Origin: Hydractinia symbiolongicarpus
Taxonomy: Eukaryota; Cnidaria; Hydrozoa; Anthoathecata; Hydractiniidae
NCBI RefSeq assembly: GCF_029227915.1
Contig: NC_079882.1
Coordinates: 20,961,001 to 21,025,000 of the forward strand
Direction: 5' to 3'
Length of the DNA stretch: 64,000 bases
Shown one piece after another: positions 46,870 to 58,588 of this stretch. The number at the start of each line of letters is the position of its first letter. The stretch's first letter is position 1. Below the pieces are notes generated by a model that saw only the letters and a list, made by a program, of their open reading frames with translations, was not told the DNA's origin and made no database searches. The translations under genes and the position numbers were made by a program.

Positions 46870-47019
46870 GCAGTGATAGAGACACTTATTGATAGAAATT
46901 AAAAATTATTACTTAGCACACGACCAAGCATCTAAAAAATTGGTAAAGAATTGTCATACGAAGAATATTAATTTATATATCAACTTTTATGTATTTCTGA
47001 ATCGTTTAAAAGACTAGAC

Positions 47020-47100
47020 TTTTGAGGGTCAGTGGTTAACGCACTTATTTGGAATACAATGTTCCTCCACAAGGTTTTTGCTTGCATCCTAGTCACGTTT
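47020..47100 (+). mobile_element. tRNA-like SINE fragment
   Basis: GGTCAGTGGTTAACGCACTT resembles a D-arm/A box and is followed by TTGGAATACAATGTTCC and GCTTGCATCCTAGTCAC in the place of the T-arm. The B box is degenerate. Listed as a SINE remnant, not a functional tRNA. Confidence 0.35.
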
Positions 47101-47373
47101 TTTAAGTTGTATTTTTTTAAATGTGAAATAAATTTTATTTAGTATGTATTTTAGTTTGAAAAGGCGGAAACGAACCGCTCATCATGACCACCTATTTCTC
47201 AGAAAATGTAGTTTTTGTTTGGGGTCAATTTCAGAAGGGAAGAATACGAAAAAATGGGAACGTGTCCGACACAGCGAATGTCTTAGTTAAGCGGATCTAT
47301 TTTTCCTTCTATTTCATTTTAATATGAAACATAATATTATAAATACATAATTTATATCATTCTATTATTCTAT

Positions 47374-47424
47374 CAACCTGGTCCCCAGGGCGCTAAGCAA
47401 AAAGGAGCCCTGGACAAGAGGTCA
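47374..47424. repeat. Short MITE-like element, CCTGGTCCCCAGG ends
   Basis: CAACCTGGTCCCCAGGGCGC and the inverted GCCCTGGACAAGAGGTC enclose only about 20 bases. Sixth copy of the family clustered at 40764-41626. Confidence 0.6.
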
Positions 47425-48434
47425 AATAATTGTGAAATCACCATGCAAAAAATCATCTTTTATTAAAAAGTAGATAATTGATGTTTGTTTCATAACTATT
47501 TTTCATATGGCTTTGAAACTTTCCTACAAATTTAAGGTAAAAATCCCGGTTACGCGGGAGTTTTTTTGCGAATGCTCCGACTTTTTACGACTTTTGGGCG
47601 TTATATGATGATGGTGGTATATGGTCCAAGGGATAAACACTTTCCGGTCCGTTTATCCCTGGTAAACGGAATTTTTCAAACGGATTAACTATCAATCAAA
47701 ATGGCGATGTTGCTGTGCTGTTCTGTGCAGGTTTCTTGTATTGTTTGCGCCGACCAAAAGAAAGGGGAAAACTTTTTCATTTTCTTTTATAGAGATTTTG
47801 TTTGTGCCAACAACTTAGGTAGCTATGAGAGCGTTAAGATCTAACGGCCCAACTATCAACGCCTTTGTGCATGCACAGCATTTAAAGATTTAATTAAAAA
47901 AAACGTGACGTTTTTATAGACCTTTTTGTTCCTTTTTGAATGTTTACATTTTTCGCGGTAAGCCCATCAGCATCACAACTGTCAACATTATTCTTTTATA
48001 TACAAGTTTTTTTAAAAAAACTGACCCATTCCATCTATCAATGCTTGTTCTTTTATGTTCTTATAGCTACAAGTTTTGAATAAAAAACTGGGTGCTTAAA
48101 GCTTACCTCCCGAGAAAAATCAAGTTGATCTAAATTGGCTTATATTCATACGTGATTTACGAATATAAAGTTTTTTTTCCTTAATTTGCACTTATAAGTT
48201 AATAATGCCTATTCAAAGATTTAAAATTCACCTTCGACACAAGGTAAACCATCTGCCATATTGTTTCATAAATTTCTTCACCTTTGAGTGCTCTGACGTC
48301 ACCTGTTAGAAGATCGTAAATCATCTTCCGCATTGGAATTTTTTACTCAAACTTTACTAGTGAAATTCATTGGTAATGAGTATGTTTACCCCCCTGAAAA
48401 TTTCAGGAAACTTTGAAAATGAATACTAACTTCG

Positions 48435-49004
48435 CAGTCTTTTTCAGGAATATTTGAGTAGGTGTGCGATGATTCGCACATGTAAGTCAAGTAATGCGTC
48501 CGATGTAAAGCGCACGTGCAAAGAATGTACAACACGGGCTCCAAGGTTATTTTTTTGCGCACTCATTTTGCGGTAGAAAAGTGGGGGACGTTTTAAATCG
48601 TGAACCCCAAACACGATGATCGAGCGTCTACTGGTATAGCGACTCTCTCAATCTTAACTTCCTTTTCTACATGTCCGAAATAGTATGCATGACTTTACTG
48701 TAATTTTTATATTTATTGTTCACTGAATAGGCTTGCTCGTGGATTAAAAGGACCAGGACTATTCAATAATTTCTGAGATCTGAAAGTGTCCGACCATGAC
48801 GGAAATGTATCGGACGTTTTGTCTGATGAATCTCCAAAAATTCTTTCGAGGGCTGCCATCGCACGCTACAAAATGGATTTTAAAGGTTGGTTTTGAAAAC
48901 TCAATATTTATTTTTCAGGCGTGCGATTAATCACACGCCTGAAACGATTTAGGCGTGTGCCAAGGCGTGCGCATGCTATCGCACGCCTCTCCTGAAAAAG
49001 ACTG
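48435..49004 (+). mobile_element. Short inverted-repeat transposon (MITE-like), copy 1, 570 bp
   Basis: Ends CAGTCTTTTTCAGG and CCTGAAAAAGACTG are exact inverted repeats. ACTTCG stands on both sides (48429-48434 and 49005-49010), a good candidate 6-bp target-site duplication. The interior is rich in GCGTGCGAT/ATCGCACGC words, which fold into hairpins, and has no ORF. The interior matches the copy at 54624-55642 in reverse orientation (shared blocks around AAGTGGGGGACGTTTT, GACTCTCTCAATCTTAACTT, GAGGGCTGCCATCGCACGCT). Confidence 0.75.
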
Positions 49005-50101
49005 ACTTCGGTTGAGTAATCATCATAAGAAGTTGTGAAGCAAAAAAAAATTTGTCCTTATTCATCAAACGTGTGGAGCTTTTTTTTTACAAATCACATC
49101 CTATGCACAAAGTTTCGCCTCTCATCCCGTGGGTCCGAATGTGAGCTTCTAACTAGTGACGTCAGACGCATAAATTATACCGTTAAATGCTCACTCACAA
49201 AATGGCGACAAGTGAGGTGAATGCTTTTAAAACACAAGGTAAACATTGTTTGGTTTCTTGAATACTGTAGCGATTTTAACAAAATAAACGTTAAATTGTT
49301 TTTTCTGAAGATGTTATGAATCGATTTAGGTCAACTTGATTTTTCTCGGGAGGTAAGCTTTAAAGATGGGTTCGCCCCATCCCAACTGTCAACACTTGTT
49401 TCAAACTTTCTTCATATATAAATATATATTTCAGTCATTAAACTGCCCAGCACCTGTTGTGTAAATGTACGATGTGACACCAGTGTCGCTGTTGTGATAC
49501 TGACTGCTTTTATAGTGTCTAAATAATTCATAAATACTTGTTAGTATAGGGTTTCTGGAAAACATAGGATACCCTGCCTAATTGGAGTAGTGTTTTGGGG
49601 GTAGTTTTATTTTACACAAATGTGCTCTTATTTGCCCCTGACGAGCTTTGCAGATGAAAACCTTCCCATTAGATTCAAGCACAATGGCTTCTATTAGTGA
49701 TGGTTTTTTTTGCCTGTTGGCTTTGCATTGTTTCTGGCCAGTTGGCACCTTTGTTGTTAGGTGTGCTGCGCAAATCAACTTTTCTATGCTTTTTGATTCT
49801 AAAGGAAGGGGCTTTTTAATGACACTAGAAAAAGACCTCAATTTTTAGAAATTACAAATACTCAAATGCACAGAAATAAACAAGATAAAAAAGTTAAGAT
49901 TGTTGACAAAAGCAATCAGAAAATATTTTAATCCATAGTATTAGTTCTTATCCACAGTTTGGCGAGTATACGCACATCTTAATGGCTTTGATTTTCATTT
50001 TCATCAAAGGTGTATATATAATACACTGTTATTTTTGCAGATTAGTATTCAAATTGACTCTTGATTGCTATTCTTATCAAATCAATAATGTGTTAAAATG
50101 A

Positions 50102-50296
50102 CTACAGATAAGATAGATAAGGACTATTTGGTTGACCCCAAATTTGATTACAATATTGCAGGTGGGAATGAAAAATGGCATAGTAGACTAGGATAAGGAC
50201 ATTTTGAGGCACAAAATGACGAAGTTTAGCTAAAGCTCCATTAGCCCTCTTGAGCTTGGCAACAGTATTATTGATCTAAGTCTTCCAGCTTAAATC
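50102..50296 (-). pseudogene. Relict non-LTR retrotransposon (LINE) reverse-transcriptase fragment
   Basis: On the complement, one frame with an in-frame stop near its start reads DLSWKT, then INNTVAKLKRANGALAKLRH, FVPQNVLILVYYAIFHSHLQ and YCNQIWGQ before a stop. This is the region just after the catalytic palm in LINE reverse transcriptases of the CR1/Jockey type (hydrophobic helix, then SHL-YC-xx-WG). The catalytic motif is absent, the fragment is short and both ends are lost, so it is a dead remnant. Confidence 0.7.
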
Positions 50297-50557
50297 AGAA
50301 TCTAATATCTACAATTGATCTCTCGGAAGGTATAAGTAAAAGATTGTTTGTTAATAGTGTTTTATCATTTTTAATTTTTTTTTTCAATAAACATAAACAG
50401 GGGGAGAGGATTCAAACCTTTTTTAAAGCATTGTAAAGATGCTAAGTATGGGGAAATCAATCTGTGCAGCACCCCTTAAGTGAATTGAAGAAATTCTAAA
50501 ACAGCAGCTGAAATGATTTAAATCATTTTATTGTTTTAGTATATTTATATATTAAGG

Positions 50558-51620
50558 GTCTGTTACACGTAGCAAAGTTTGCAATAGCAAATATCATACA
50601 AGTACCTCTGCAAGTATACTTGTACCATCAGTTGTGCAAGTTTTTATACTTGCACAAGTTTTGTCAATTTCGAATAACAAAAACAAATGTGAGTTTTTGT
50701 GTGCACATTTTTTTGAAGTTTACACTTTTCTTTGGTGTACATATTTTCTATAGCAAGCTAATTCTTCGTAATTATACGAAACAATTGTTCTTGGGTTTCG
50801 GTTTCATTACAACTCAGGTTTAGGTTGGCTACTGCGGAAGACGCCTGACGAGGCTCATCCAATTGCTCTTACACTTTTAACATAACTGTCTGCAACAGAT
50901 ACATCTTGATCTTTTTTGACACTAGATGACTTTTCTTGCTTTATGGCTGAGCGCCGGCGTAGAAGTTTCATCATCACCATTCGGATCTTCGAGATAAGAA
51001 TCTCCCCATGAAAAGGCCATTGGGGAGAGTGCAAACCTCATCCAAACTTGCTCCATTTTTCTTTGAAGGTCTGACTTTATGTTTTATTTGACCATAATAC
51101 AATCTCGAGCCGACCATTTTCTTTTGTATGTCTTTGACTGGCATTACCGTTTCGTTTGAAATCAACTCCAATGCTATATATATTCTTTCTTCTCGCATTC
51201 TGATACTCTGCGTGGTTTGAGCTGAAAAGGCACTCGTGTAATTACTTGTCCTGCCATAATGTCTGTCCAACTATCAACTTTCTTTTTTTATTTCTTGCCT
51301 CCATGTTGCATACACGCCACAAAACTATTCACACCACACATTTTTTATTTCCCTCAATTCGATATCCTATTGGCTCAACTATAATGAAAACAACAATGAA
51401 AACAAAAGTCTAAAATCATTGATCGGTTAACATTCCGAACTTGATCGTATCCTATTGTTTCTTTGCTATAGGAAATGCTGATTTTTTAAAAATCATTTTA
51501 GAAAAAAGCAGAGCTTGCACAAGTTCTTATACAAGCCCATGCGCAATGCATAAGGGCAGCTATTACACATAATATTGCATTGCACAAGTACTTGCACAAG
51601 CACTTGCATGTTATTTTCTC
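50558..51620. mobile_element. Degenerate DNA-transposon remnant with repeated ends and a possible MADF-like fragment
   Basis: GGGTCTGTTACACGTAGCAA...TTGCAATAGC (from 50558) resembles GGGCAGCTATTACACATAAT...TTGCATTGCAC (from about 51548) in direct orientation; both are followed by runs of ACAAGTACTTGCA words. Between them a minus-strand frame at 50974-51270 contains KDIQKKMVGSRLYYGQIKHK and SKKNGASLDEV, reminiscent of MADF/Myb-like companions of Harbinger transposons, and then appears frame-broken. Assignment is weak. Confidence 0.3.
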
Positions 51621-51763
51621 AAATTTTGCTAATATATTTTAACATTTTCTTTGTAGAACGATTTGCAAAGATGCCATTTCGACTCGCAAATTGCGAATTG
51701 TGACTTGCTAATTCATAACTACAAACAATTATTTTTTATTCTTATAGGACAAAATAAATCATA

Positions 51764-54700
51764 ATGAAGATACGATTCAGTCAAATCACCCTTGCTTTCA
51801 TTATATTTGGTGTATTTGTTTACTTGCTGATGCTTAACAACAATTCAAAACTCAACAATCATGTATACATAGAACCTAGTTATGTCATTGCTGTGAAAGG
51901 TAACAAAAAAGTTTCGTTGTATGCCCAAGTTAGAGGCATTCCATTACCTAATGAACCTGTAATTTTTTTAAGTAAGAGTTCTTTGTCAAAATCACAGATG
52001 TTTGTATATAAAAACAATACTAATTTTATTGATTCAAGTAAAATACATTATTTAAATTCTCATACTTGGCGTGAGATATGTTACACAGACTTACAAAATT
52101 TGTTAAATTATCCACTATTTCCCCATTTGCCCTCCACAAGAGAATCACTAGATAGTTTAGAAATCCTAAACATAAACAAAATGGTGGGAAACCGCATATT
52201 TGGTTATCTATGTTTGCAGGAAACAAGTAAAGTTCAATTTTCGATTCTTTCCAGTGGTGTCAATGTACAGGTCTGGTTAAGCAGTTCGAGCTTACCAAGT
52301 GATGCAGACCTACTTTTTTCCCAACAAGTGGGAAGAAAAAGAGAAAAGTTCTCTAAGTTTGTTACATTCGAAAGGGATCAGAAGTACTTTATTGATATTA
52401 TCATTAAAACAGGGGATATGCCTGGTAAATTTATTTTAAAATGGATTACGGAGACTGATAAAGACTACCAAAGGATTGGCAAATTAAACCTTTATCCTTT
52501 TGTGAACGATGTTGCATATAATGGGGATGTGGTTGTATTGGATTACCAAGTACCCAAAACCACAAAAATGTTATCCCCACGAAAAAAACTGACTGAATTA
52601 TACAACCCGATTAATTATAAAAGAAGTAGAATGTATTTACTGTCATTCATTCCTGAAGAAGATACCAAAGACTTATTTTACCAATGTAAATATGAACCCT
52701 CTTATGTTATAAAGAAAAAATTAAAGCGTGAGTTTCAAGGAGTTTGGGAAACTCATTTGACTGAGATTTACCCACCAGACGAATCAAATATTACTTATAA
52801 GTTATTAAGCAGTGATAAAGGACACATTATATTTGGCAATCCACTTCTTAAGAAGAAAATAGCAGATGATGTAGTGAAGGAAGTTATGATTGCTTTACAA
52901 AATAAACATGGAAGGTAAAGATTATTATTTTTCTGGGTATATCATTTTAGTAGAAAACCTTAAATATGCATGCAAAAATGCGGAATATCATAAAAACGAG
53001 ATTACTTCTGAGCAAATTTTGTGTACTAGTTGTTTACTTGCAAGTTCAACAAAAATGTATCAAAAAATGCAGCTTTTAAATGGCAGTTTTACAAAACTGT
53101 TATAAAGAGGGTATTGGCACAGTGTGACAAAAAAGTTAAATTAAAAAAAAAGCGTTTGTTTTAGCACCCCTGTGAATCTGATTCGATCTCAACTGGCCAA
53201 AGGCCATCAAAATTTTGCCTACCTAAAGCAAAAAAACGAAGACCATCACTGTTTTTTTCGACCAGGACAAAACTTTTCCATGGTTTGTACAAGTACAGAG
53301 CATGTGCATGTCCTGAGACTCGGCAAATGTTAGCCCCCTTTCGTTTTTTAATCACTTTTGTTCCTTGCGCATATTTTTCTGTTCCAATTTTAGCTACTCC
53401 TTTTTTGTTGCTTTTTACGTAAGTTTGTTTTGAATATTCTTTGCATGTTTTGTTTCAAACCCTAAGCAAGATAATTCCCAATGCTCAACAATTATTTTAT
53501 CAATCGGCATGTTTTCGCGATTTACTTTTTTGAGAAAAGATTGAATTTTGAGAAACAGAAAAAAGCATTTATTTATAAATATACTTGAGCACTCCTGGGT
53601 GATTTTTTTAATAAAATTAAGCTGATTTTTTCACCTCGTTTTTAGTCACAGGCTTTTCGAACGTATTATAAATGCAGGAAACTTGATTGACACTGGTTAC
53701 AGTATGTCAGTACCCATTTTGTGTTTTTTTCCTAAGTGATCCTCTCAAGGGAAAATTTGTTTTTAACTAAGCAAAATCACTGGAAAATTTCATTTGCCTG
53801 AAATAATACCAAGATGGTAACTCTCTGAATACAAAATTTAGGAATTAGGATACCATCCTTTTTGTTAACCTTACATTTTAGAATTTTAAATATTTTTTTT
53901 TTACCAAATACACTCTAACATAGAGGCCTAAACTTTGACACAAATAAGCAAGGACATTCAAAGGAAGATTTAAGTCAAACTTGCCCCACCAAGTCAAATT
54001 AGTATCCTAATTCTAAAATCACAAATGTGTAAAATGTGAGTTATAAAAATCTCAATGGGGTAAGACACAAGGTCAACTGCTATATTAAACCACTGTCAGT
54101 AAACCTGGCTATTGTTATTTTCACAGATGTTGTTTAAAAAATAAGGTACACTCATAACTGGAGACACAGGATATATGCCAGAAACATATAACTAATTTTA
54201 GTAAACAGCTTAAAATTTTACATTTGCCAGCCAGCCAACTACTAACTACTCATATCATCATATTCGTTTAAAACCAAGATTAATAAACATGTCATTACAA
54301 TGGCTCATTGTTTGGTAGATATGCTATTATCTCATATTATCACCAAATGTTAATAACAATCTGTGTGACAAATTAATCAGGGATCGAATTAACGTGAAAT
54401 AAATGGTTTTCAATTTTTCCGCACAGGAGCGTATAAATTTTTTTTGACATTGCAAACCCTTTTGGCATCTTTGCGACCCATTTTTCATCAATTTGCGGAT
54501 CAATTTTGTTATAAATTGGAGCAAACAGCGAATCAAAATATCCTTTCCTTGAAACAACTTCATGCGATTATGACTTCAATCTACCATATTTGAAAGTAAA
54601 ATTTTTATGTGCTGAATACTTCGCAGTCTTTTTCAGGAGAGAGAAGAGAAAAATAAATATTGAGTTTTCAAATTTAACCTATAAAATCCATTTTGTAGCG

Positions 54701-57559
54701 TGCGATGGCAGCCCTCGAAATAATTTTTGGAGACTCGTCAGACAAATTGTCCACCACATTTCCAGTTTGGTCGGACACTTTTAGATCTCAGAATTTTTAA
54801 ATTATCCTGATCCTTTTAATCCAGGAGCAAGCCTATTCATACCTAACATGACCATCCTAGCTAATTGACCAACTCCTAACTTAGTTAAAAGAACTACGTA
54901 GACATAAATCTCTTTCGCCTGGCCCCTTCGTCGTTGGTAACCAGGTCTTACACAAGATATCCAGCCATGCGGTTCTTAACTAATGCGGAGGTGAACGCCA
55001 ACGAAGCACAGATAAAACAAATCTGCAAAACTGCACTTACAGGCGGAACAGACATTTTATCATGGATTTAATTGTCTTCATTTGACAAAACAATTTGAAA
55101 CCATAGCAAGTCTGAATTTAATTGATTTTTATTTATGCCGCATGTGTTATTTTTATTGAAACAATTTTAAAAAAGAATCCCACGTGTGGTATAATTTTTT
55201 TTCTGTATAAATTTTGTTAAAATGTAGCTGAACTTTCTGAATGAATTGTGAAGTTTTATTTAAGACACCTGAATAAAGATTTTTTTAATTTTAAAACGAA
55301 GCATATCTTTGCCTGTTTGCTTGCGATTGCCTGAAAAATAAACATTAAATTTATGAAAATGACGGTATATAGTCATGCATACTATTTCGGACATGTAGAA
55401 AAGAAAGTTAAGATTGAGAGAGTCGCTATACGTAGACGCTCAATCATCGTGTTTTAGGTTCACGACTCAAAACGTCCCCCACTTTTCTACTGCAAAATCA
55501 ATGCGCAACAAAGTTTAATCTTGGAGCGCGTATCGTGTAGCGCACGCGTAACATCCTTTGCACGTGCGTTTCACATCGCGCGTGTTACTTGATTTACACA
55601 TGCATCATCACACACCTACTTAAATATTCCTGAAAAAGACTGCTATGCAGAACGACTGAACAAGAATTTGCATTTACTTATTTGCTTGAATTTACATTGC
55701 AGATTAAAGTTGTGGCATGCACGCAATGTCTTGACTGCTCACTAGTCATTGCTATTGTTGTTGTTTTTATTCTTTTGAGAATTATTGAAATTTTGATTCA
55801 CATTTTTGATGATAATTTGTGTAAATTGGGTTGTAGTATTTAAAAAACGATTTGCATTTAGCCAACTACGAACCCTTATTTTGATCGTTGTTAATATTGC
55901 AAATATTGCAAGTAAACAAACCACATCTGCACTACTTCGCAAACTGAAAAAATTTGCTCATAACTAATATCGTTTTCATTTTATTTGGTATTTTGGTATA
56001 TATATTCCGTGGATGAAAAATGGATATGGAAATAAGTCTATTGCACAACTGTTGATTGCTTTTTAATATGAATAGCTGACTCAGCTTGAAGAATTTCTAG
56101 CAACTTTTATCACCAGCAAACTTTTATAGTTTTCTTCAAGCTAATTTTCTTTCCTTTGCATTACTTGAGTAAAGTATTATTCTTTCTGCAGTCATGATTT
56201 TTATAATTATTTTTTATTTTTTATAGAAAATATTCCTTAGTGCATGTTTTGAATGTTGAACGTAACCATGATCCCTTACATGGTGATCGTTTTCTGGTTG
56301 AATTGGAACTTAGTGTTACAGGCTTATCTAAGACTGTTCGTTTCTCAGAGTATGTTTATCAGCCAAAAACTGGTAAAGCTCTTTGTTATCCCGAAAATTT
56401 TAAATGGAATAAAAATGCAGATGTAAATGTAATATTAACTGTTGGTCATCAAGGTAGATGGGCAAAACATTTTGTAGACACAATGTCACAAATTTACAAT
56501 GACACTCAAGATGCAAATCTGAATGTTATTATTGTTGACTTTGATAGCAAAGATGTTGACTTAGTTCGTGCACTAAAGGAAAGTTCTTTACCAAGGTATA
56601 TCCTTTTAAAACGCAAGGGTAAATTCCACAAAACGGAAGCAATCCAAGCTGCTATAAACACAGTGCAAAATCCTGATGCAATCACCTTGCAGCTTGATTT
56701 ACATCTCACTATTCCATCTGATTTTATTGATCATGTGCGTAAAGTAAGTACAGTTTTTAGATTTTGTAGTCCACTGACATAGTGTGACCTTCCCTCCTCC
56801 CCCCCCAAAAAAAAAAAAAAAAAGAAAAAAACAATAACTGGGGGTTGGACATTTCAAAATTGTCCTTACTGGAGGGACCAGAAATTTAAGAAATAGATGG
56901 GAGTAAAAAAGATTAATTGGGGGATTTTTTTAAATTTTGGTAATAGTTTAATTTTTAAAAATTCAAAAAGGATTTTTTTATTTCTTAGTATTGTTCAGAT
57001 GCATATATTTCTAGAGACTTTTTCTTTTAATTGACATTTTGTTTACCAAAGCATACACATCTTTTTGTCATCCCATATTAAACTTGTCATTGCACAGCGA
57101 ATATAAAATCTGCATGCAATTTGGGAGATTAAATTTAAAAATTAATTGGAAGGGGTGTTGAAGCAGGGAGTTGGACAATGACTTCACCCCTGGTGCTTAC
57201 AAGTGCAAGTATGTCTACGTAATTATTTTAAAAAATTGTTTTTTATTGTTTTGTAGCACACTGTAAAAGGAGTGATGACTTATAGTCCTTTACTTGCACG
57301 TTTGCAATGCGGTGCAAATCCTCAAGTACCATTTGGATTCTGGGAAATATCTGGCTATGGAATATTTGGTATATATAAATCAGACTGGGACATTATTGGT
57401 GGCATGGATATTGAAAAATTTCGTGATAGGTGGGGCGATGAAGACTGGGACCTATTAGATCGAGTTTTAAATGCTGGGTATGAAGTTGAACGTATAAAAA
57501 TTAGAAATTTTTACCATGTTTTTCATACGAAAAAAGGAATGTGGCATAAGATGGTGTAA
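51764..57559 (+). CDS. B4GALNT3: Beta-1,4-N-acetylgalactosaminyltransferase of the B4GALNT3/4 type, three coding exons, 656 residues
   Basis: Golgi type II membrane enzyme of the chondroitin-GalNAc-transferase superfamily. The vertebrate enzymes move GalNAc in beta-1,4 linkage onto GlcNAc of glycoproteins (LacdiNAc). Exons: 51764-52914, 56227-56743, 57257-57559; total 1,971 nt ending TAA. A TATAG acceptor at 51746-51747 shows a 5' UTR intron upstream. Order: short cytoplasmic end, signal anchor (about 6-27), a PA14-type domain (about 90-240, [17 protein letters not shown] and KFILKW), a linker, then the catalytic region: [31 protein letters not shown], a metal-site candidate LDLHL, and [40 protein letters not shown] and [13 protein letters not shown]. 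Shorter than vertebrate B4GALNT3/4 (about 1,000 residues), mainly in the linker. 3 or 4 cannot be chosen. Confidence 0.9.
53161..53510 (-). pseudogene. Unrecognised coding-like fragment, frame-broken, in a B4GALNT intron
   Basis: On the complement a frame starts ATG at 53510 ([20 protein letters not shown]) and stops soon after. A second frame takes over near 53435 and runs to TAA at 53161 with protein-like composition ([52 protein letters not shown]). The overlap suggests one gene with a single frame slip. It is antisense within the 52915-56226 intron. I do not recognise it; a mobile-element protein or retrocopy is possible. Confidence 0.35.
54624..55642 (-). mobile_element. Short inverted-repeat transposon, copy 2, inverted, with internal insertion
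   Basis: Bounded by CAGTCTTTTTCAGG and CCTGAAAAAGACTG. The complement aligns with 48435-49004 at both ends (54624-54838 and about 55370-55642), while about 530 bases between have no counterpart in copy 1, so either this copy gained an insertion or copy 1 is internally deleted. It lies in the intron between coding exons 1 and 2 of the glycosyltransferase. No matching target duplication is evident on the right side. Confidence 0.7.
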
Positions 57560-58588
57560 ATTTTTGTTTACTAGCTCTTTCAACTCTTTTTAACCAGTGT
57601 TGTTAGGTTCGATGCTAATAACACGAACTATCCAGATAAAAGCTTTTTACCTAAATTTTCCTCTCCGTGTGCCTACTAAGAGCCCGTGTTGTGCGTACAG
57701 CATGGGCTCCTATGCAGCTTAATTGATTTTTTTACATATTAAAAACAATATTTTTTTGGAATTTTTTATAAGAGTTTATGTTAGTCGTAATTTTAATATA
57801 CTCATAAATAGCTTTTATTATTCAAAAGCATGGTAAAAGAAATGAATTATGAATGTATTTATGATTATGTGATGGTAAATCCTTTAATAAGCACCTCCCC
57901 TTTCTAAAGTTGCTCTTTCAATAAGTACAGAGAATGCTTCCCTCGTCACAGCTTATATTGCTCCCTCTAATAAGGGTTGTCCCTAGTGCTTATAAGTAGA
58001 TTCACCATTTACATGGAATACACAATTTTTATTTGAATACTTGCAATATTATAGGCTGTATTTGAAATTTAAACAAGACGACTTAATATCTTAATATCTT
58101 GTTATTTGCCTTAGTGAGACTGCAGGGTGTAAAACAGGCCTTAAAAAGCTTATAATCACACTATATGATCTCAAAAACCTTGAATCCATTATTCTCCAGG
58201 GAAAAACTTAAAAATGTGATTTTTATTACAAAGCTGGTTGTGAAACATTGCCTCGAGTAAAATGTTGTGTTTACAGTTTTTACATAATTTACTTCCCATA
58301 GGTTAAAATCGTTAGCACGCCATTTTTAAAGTATTTTCTACGTGACCTTATTGTGTAATTGGTATTTTTCTTGTGTAGTTCAGAACCTTAAAATATCAAA
58401 AAAAATGATATTAAAAAAATTAAAACCACCCCTGAAAATGACGAAAAAACCTGGAGTGGCTGCTAATGTTAATTAAAATGTAGACGTGTAAATGTAGACA
58501 TATTAAGGAAATAGAAAATGTGTTTTCTTTATGATAAAAGTGTTTTTGATCTAACTTTCTGTAACTAGTAAAATTTACAATAAAAAAA
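57560..58588. other. Spacer between the glycosyltransferase and cereblon
   Basis: No gene seen. It holds the 3' UTR of the upstream gene and presumably the cereblon promoter; both genes run rightward. Confidence 0.6.

Larger units (their letters stand above)
42900..46900. mobile_element. Endogenous virus-like element (compact six-gene block)
   Basis: Six tightly packed intronless genes on both strands: leftward 42953-43873, rightward 43891-44583 and 44567-45424, leftward 45269-46196, 46226-46384 and 46388-46869. GC is clearly higher than in the AT-rich flanks. Overlaps of 17 and about 156 bases, a 17-base divergent gap and a 3-base gap are virus-like. No polymerase, integrase, packaging ATPase or protease is present, so the copy is partial or only a structural segment. 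No terminal inverted repeats or target-site duplication could be found; edges are placed by composition. Confidence 0.65.
46901..51746. other. Repeat-rich upstream region of the B4GALNT-type gene, no intact gene
   Basis: Holds a SINE-like fragment (47020), a CCTCGTCCCCAGG-type element (47374-47424), a 570-bp inverted-repeat element (48435-49004), a relict LINE segment (50102-50296) and a possible relict transposon protein (50974-51270). Between these nothing coding is supported; the 88-codon frame at 49578-49841 has no recognised features. Confidence 0.5.
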
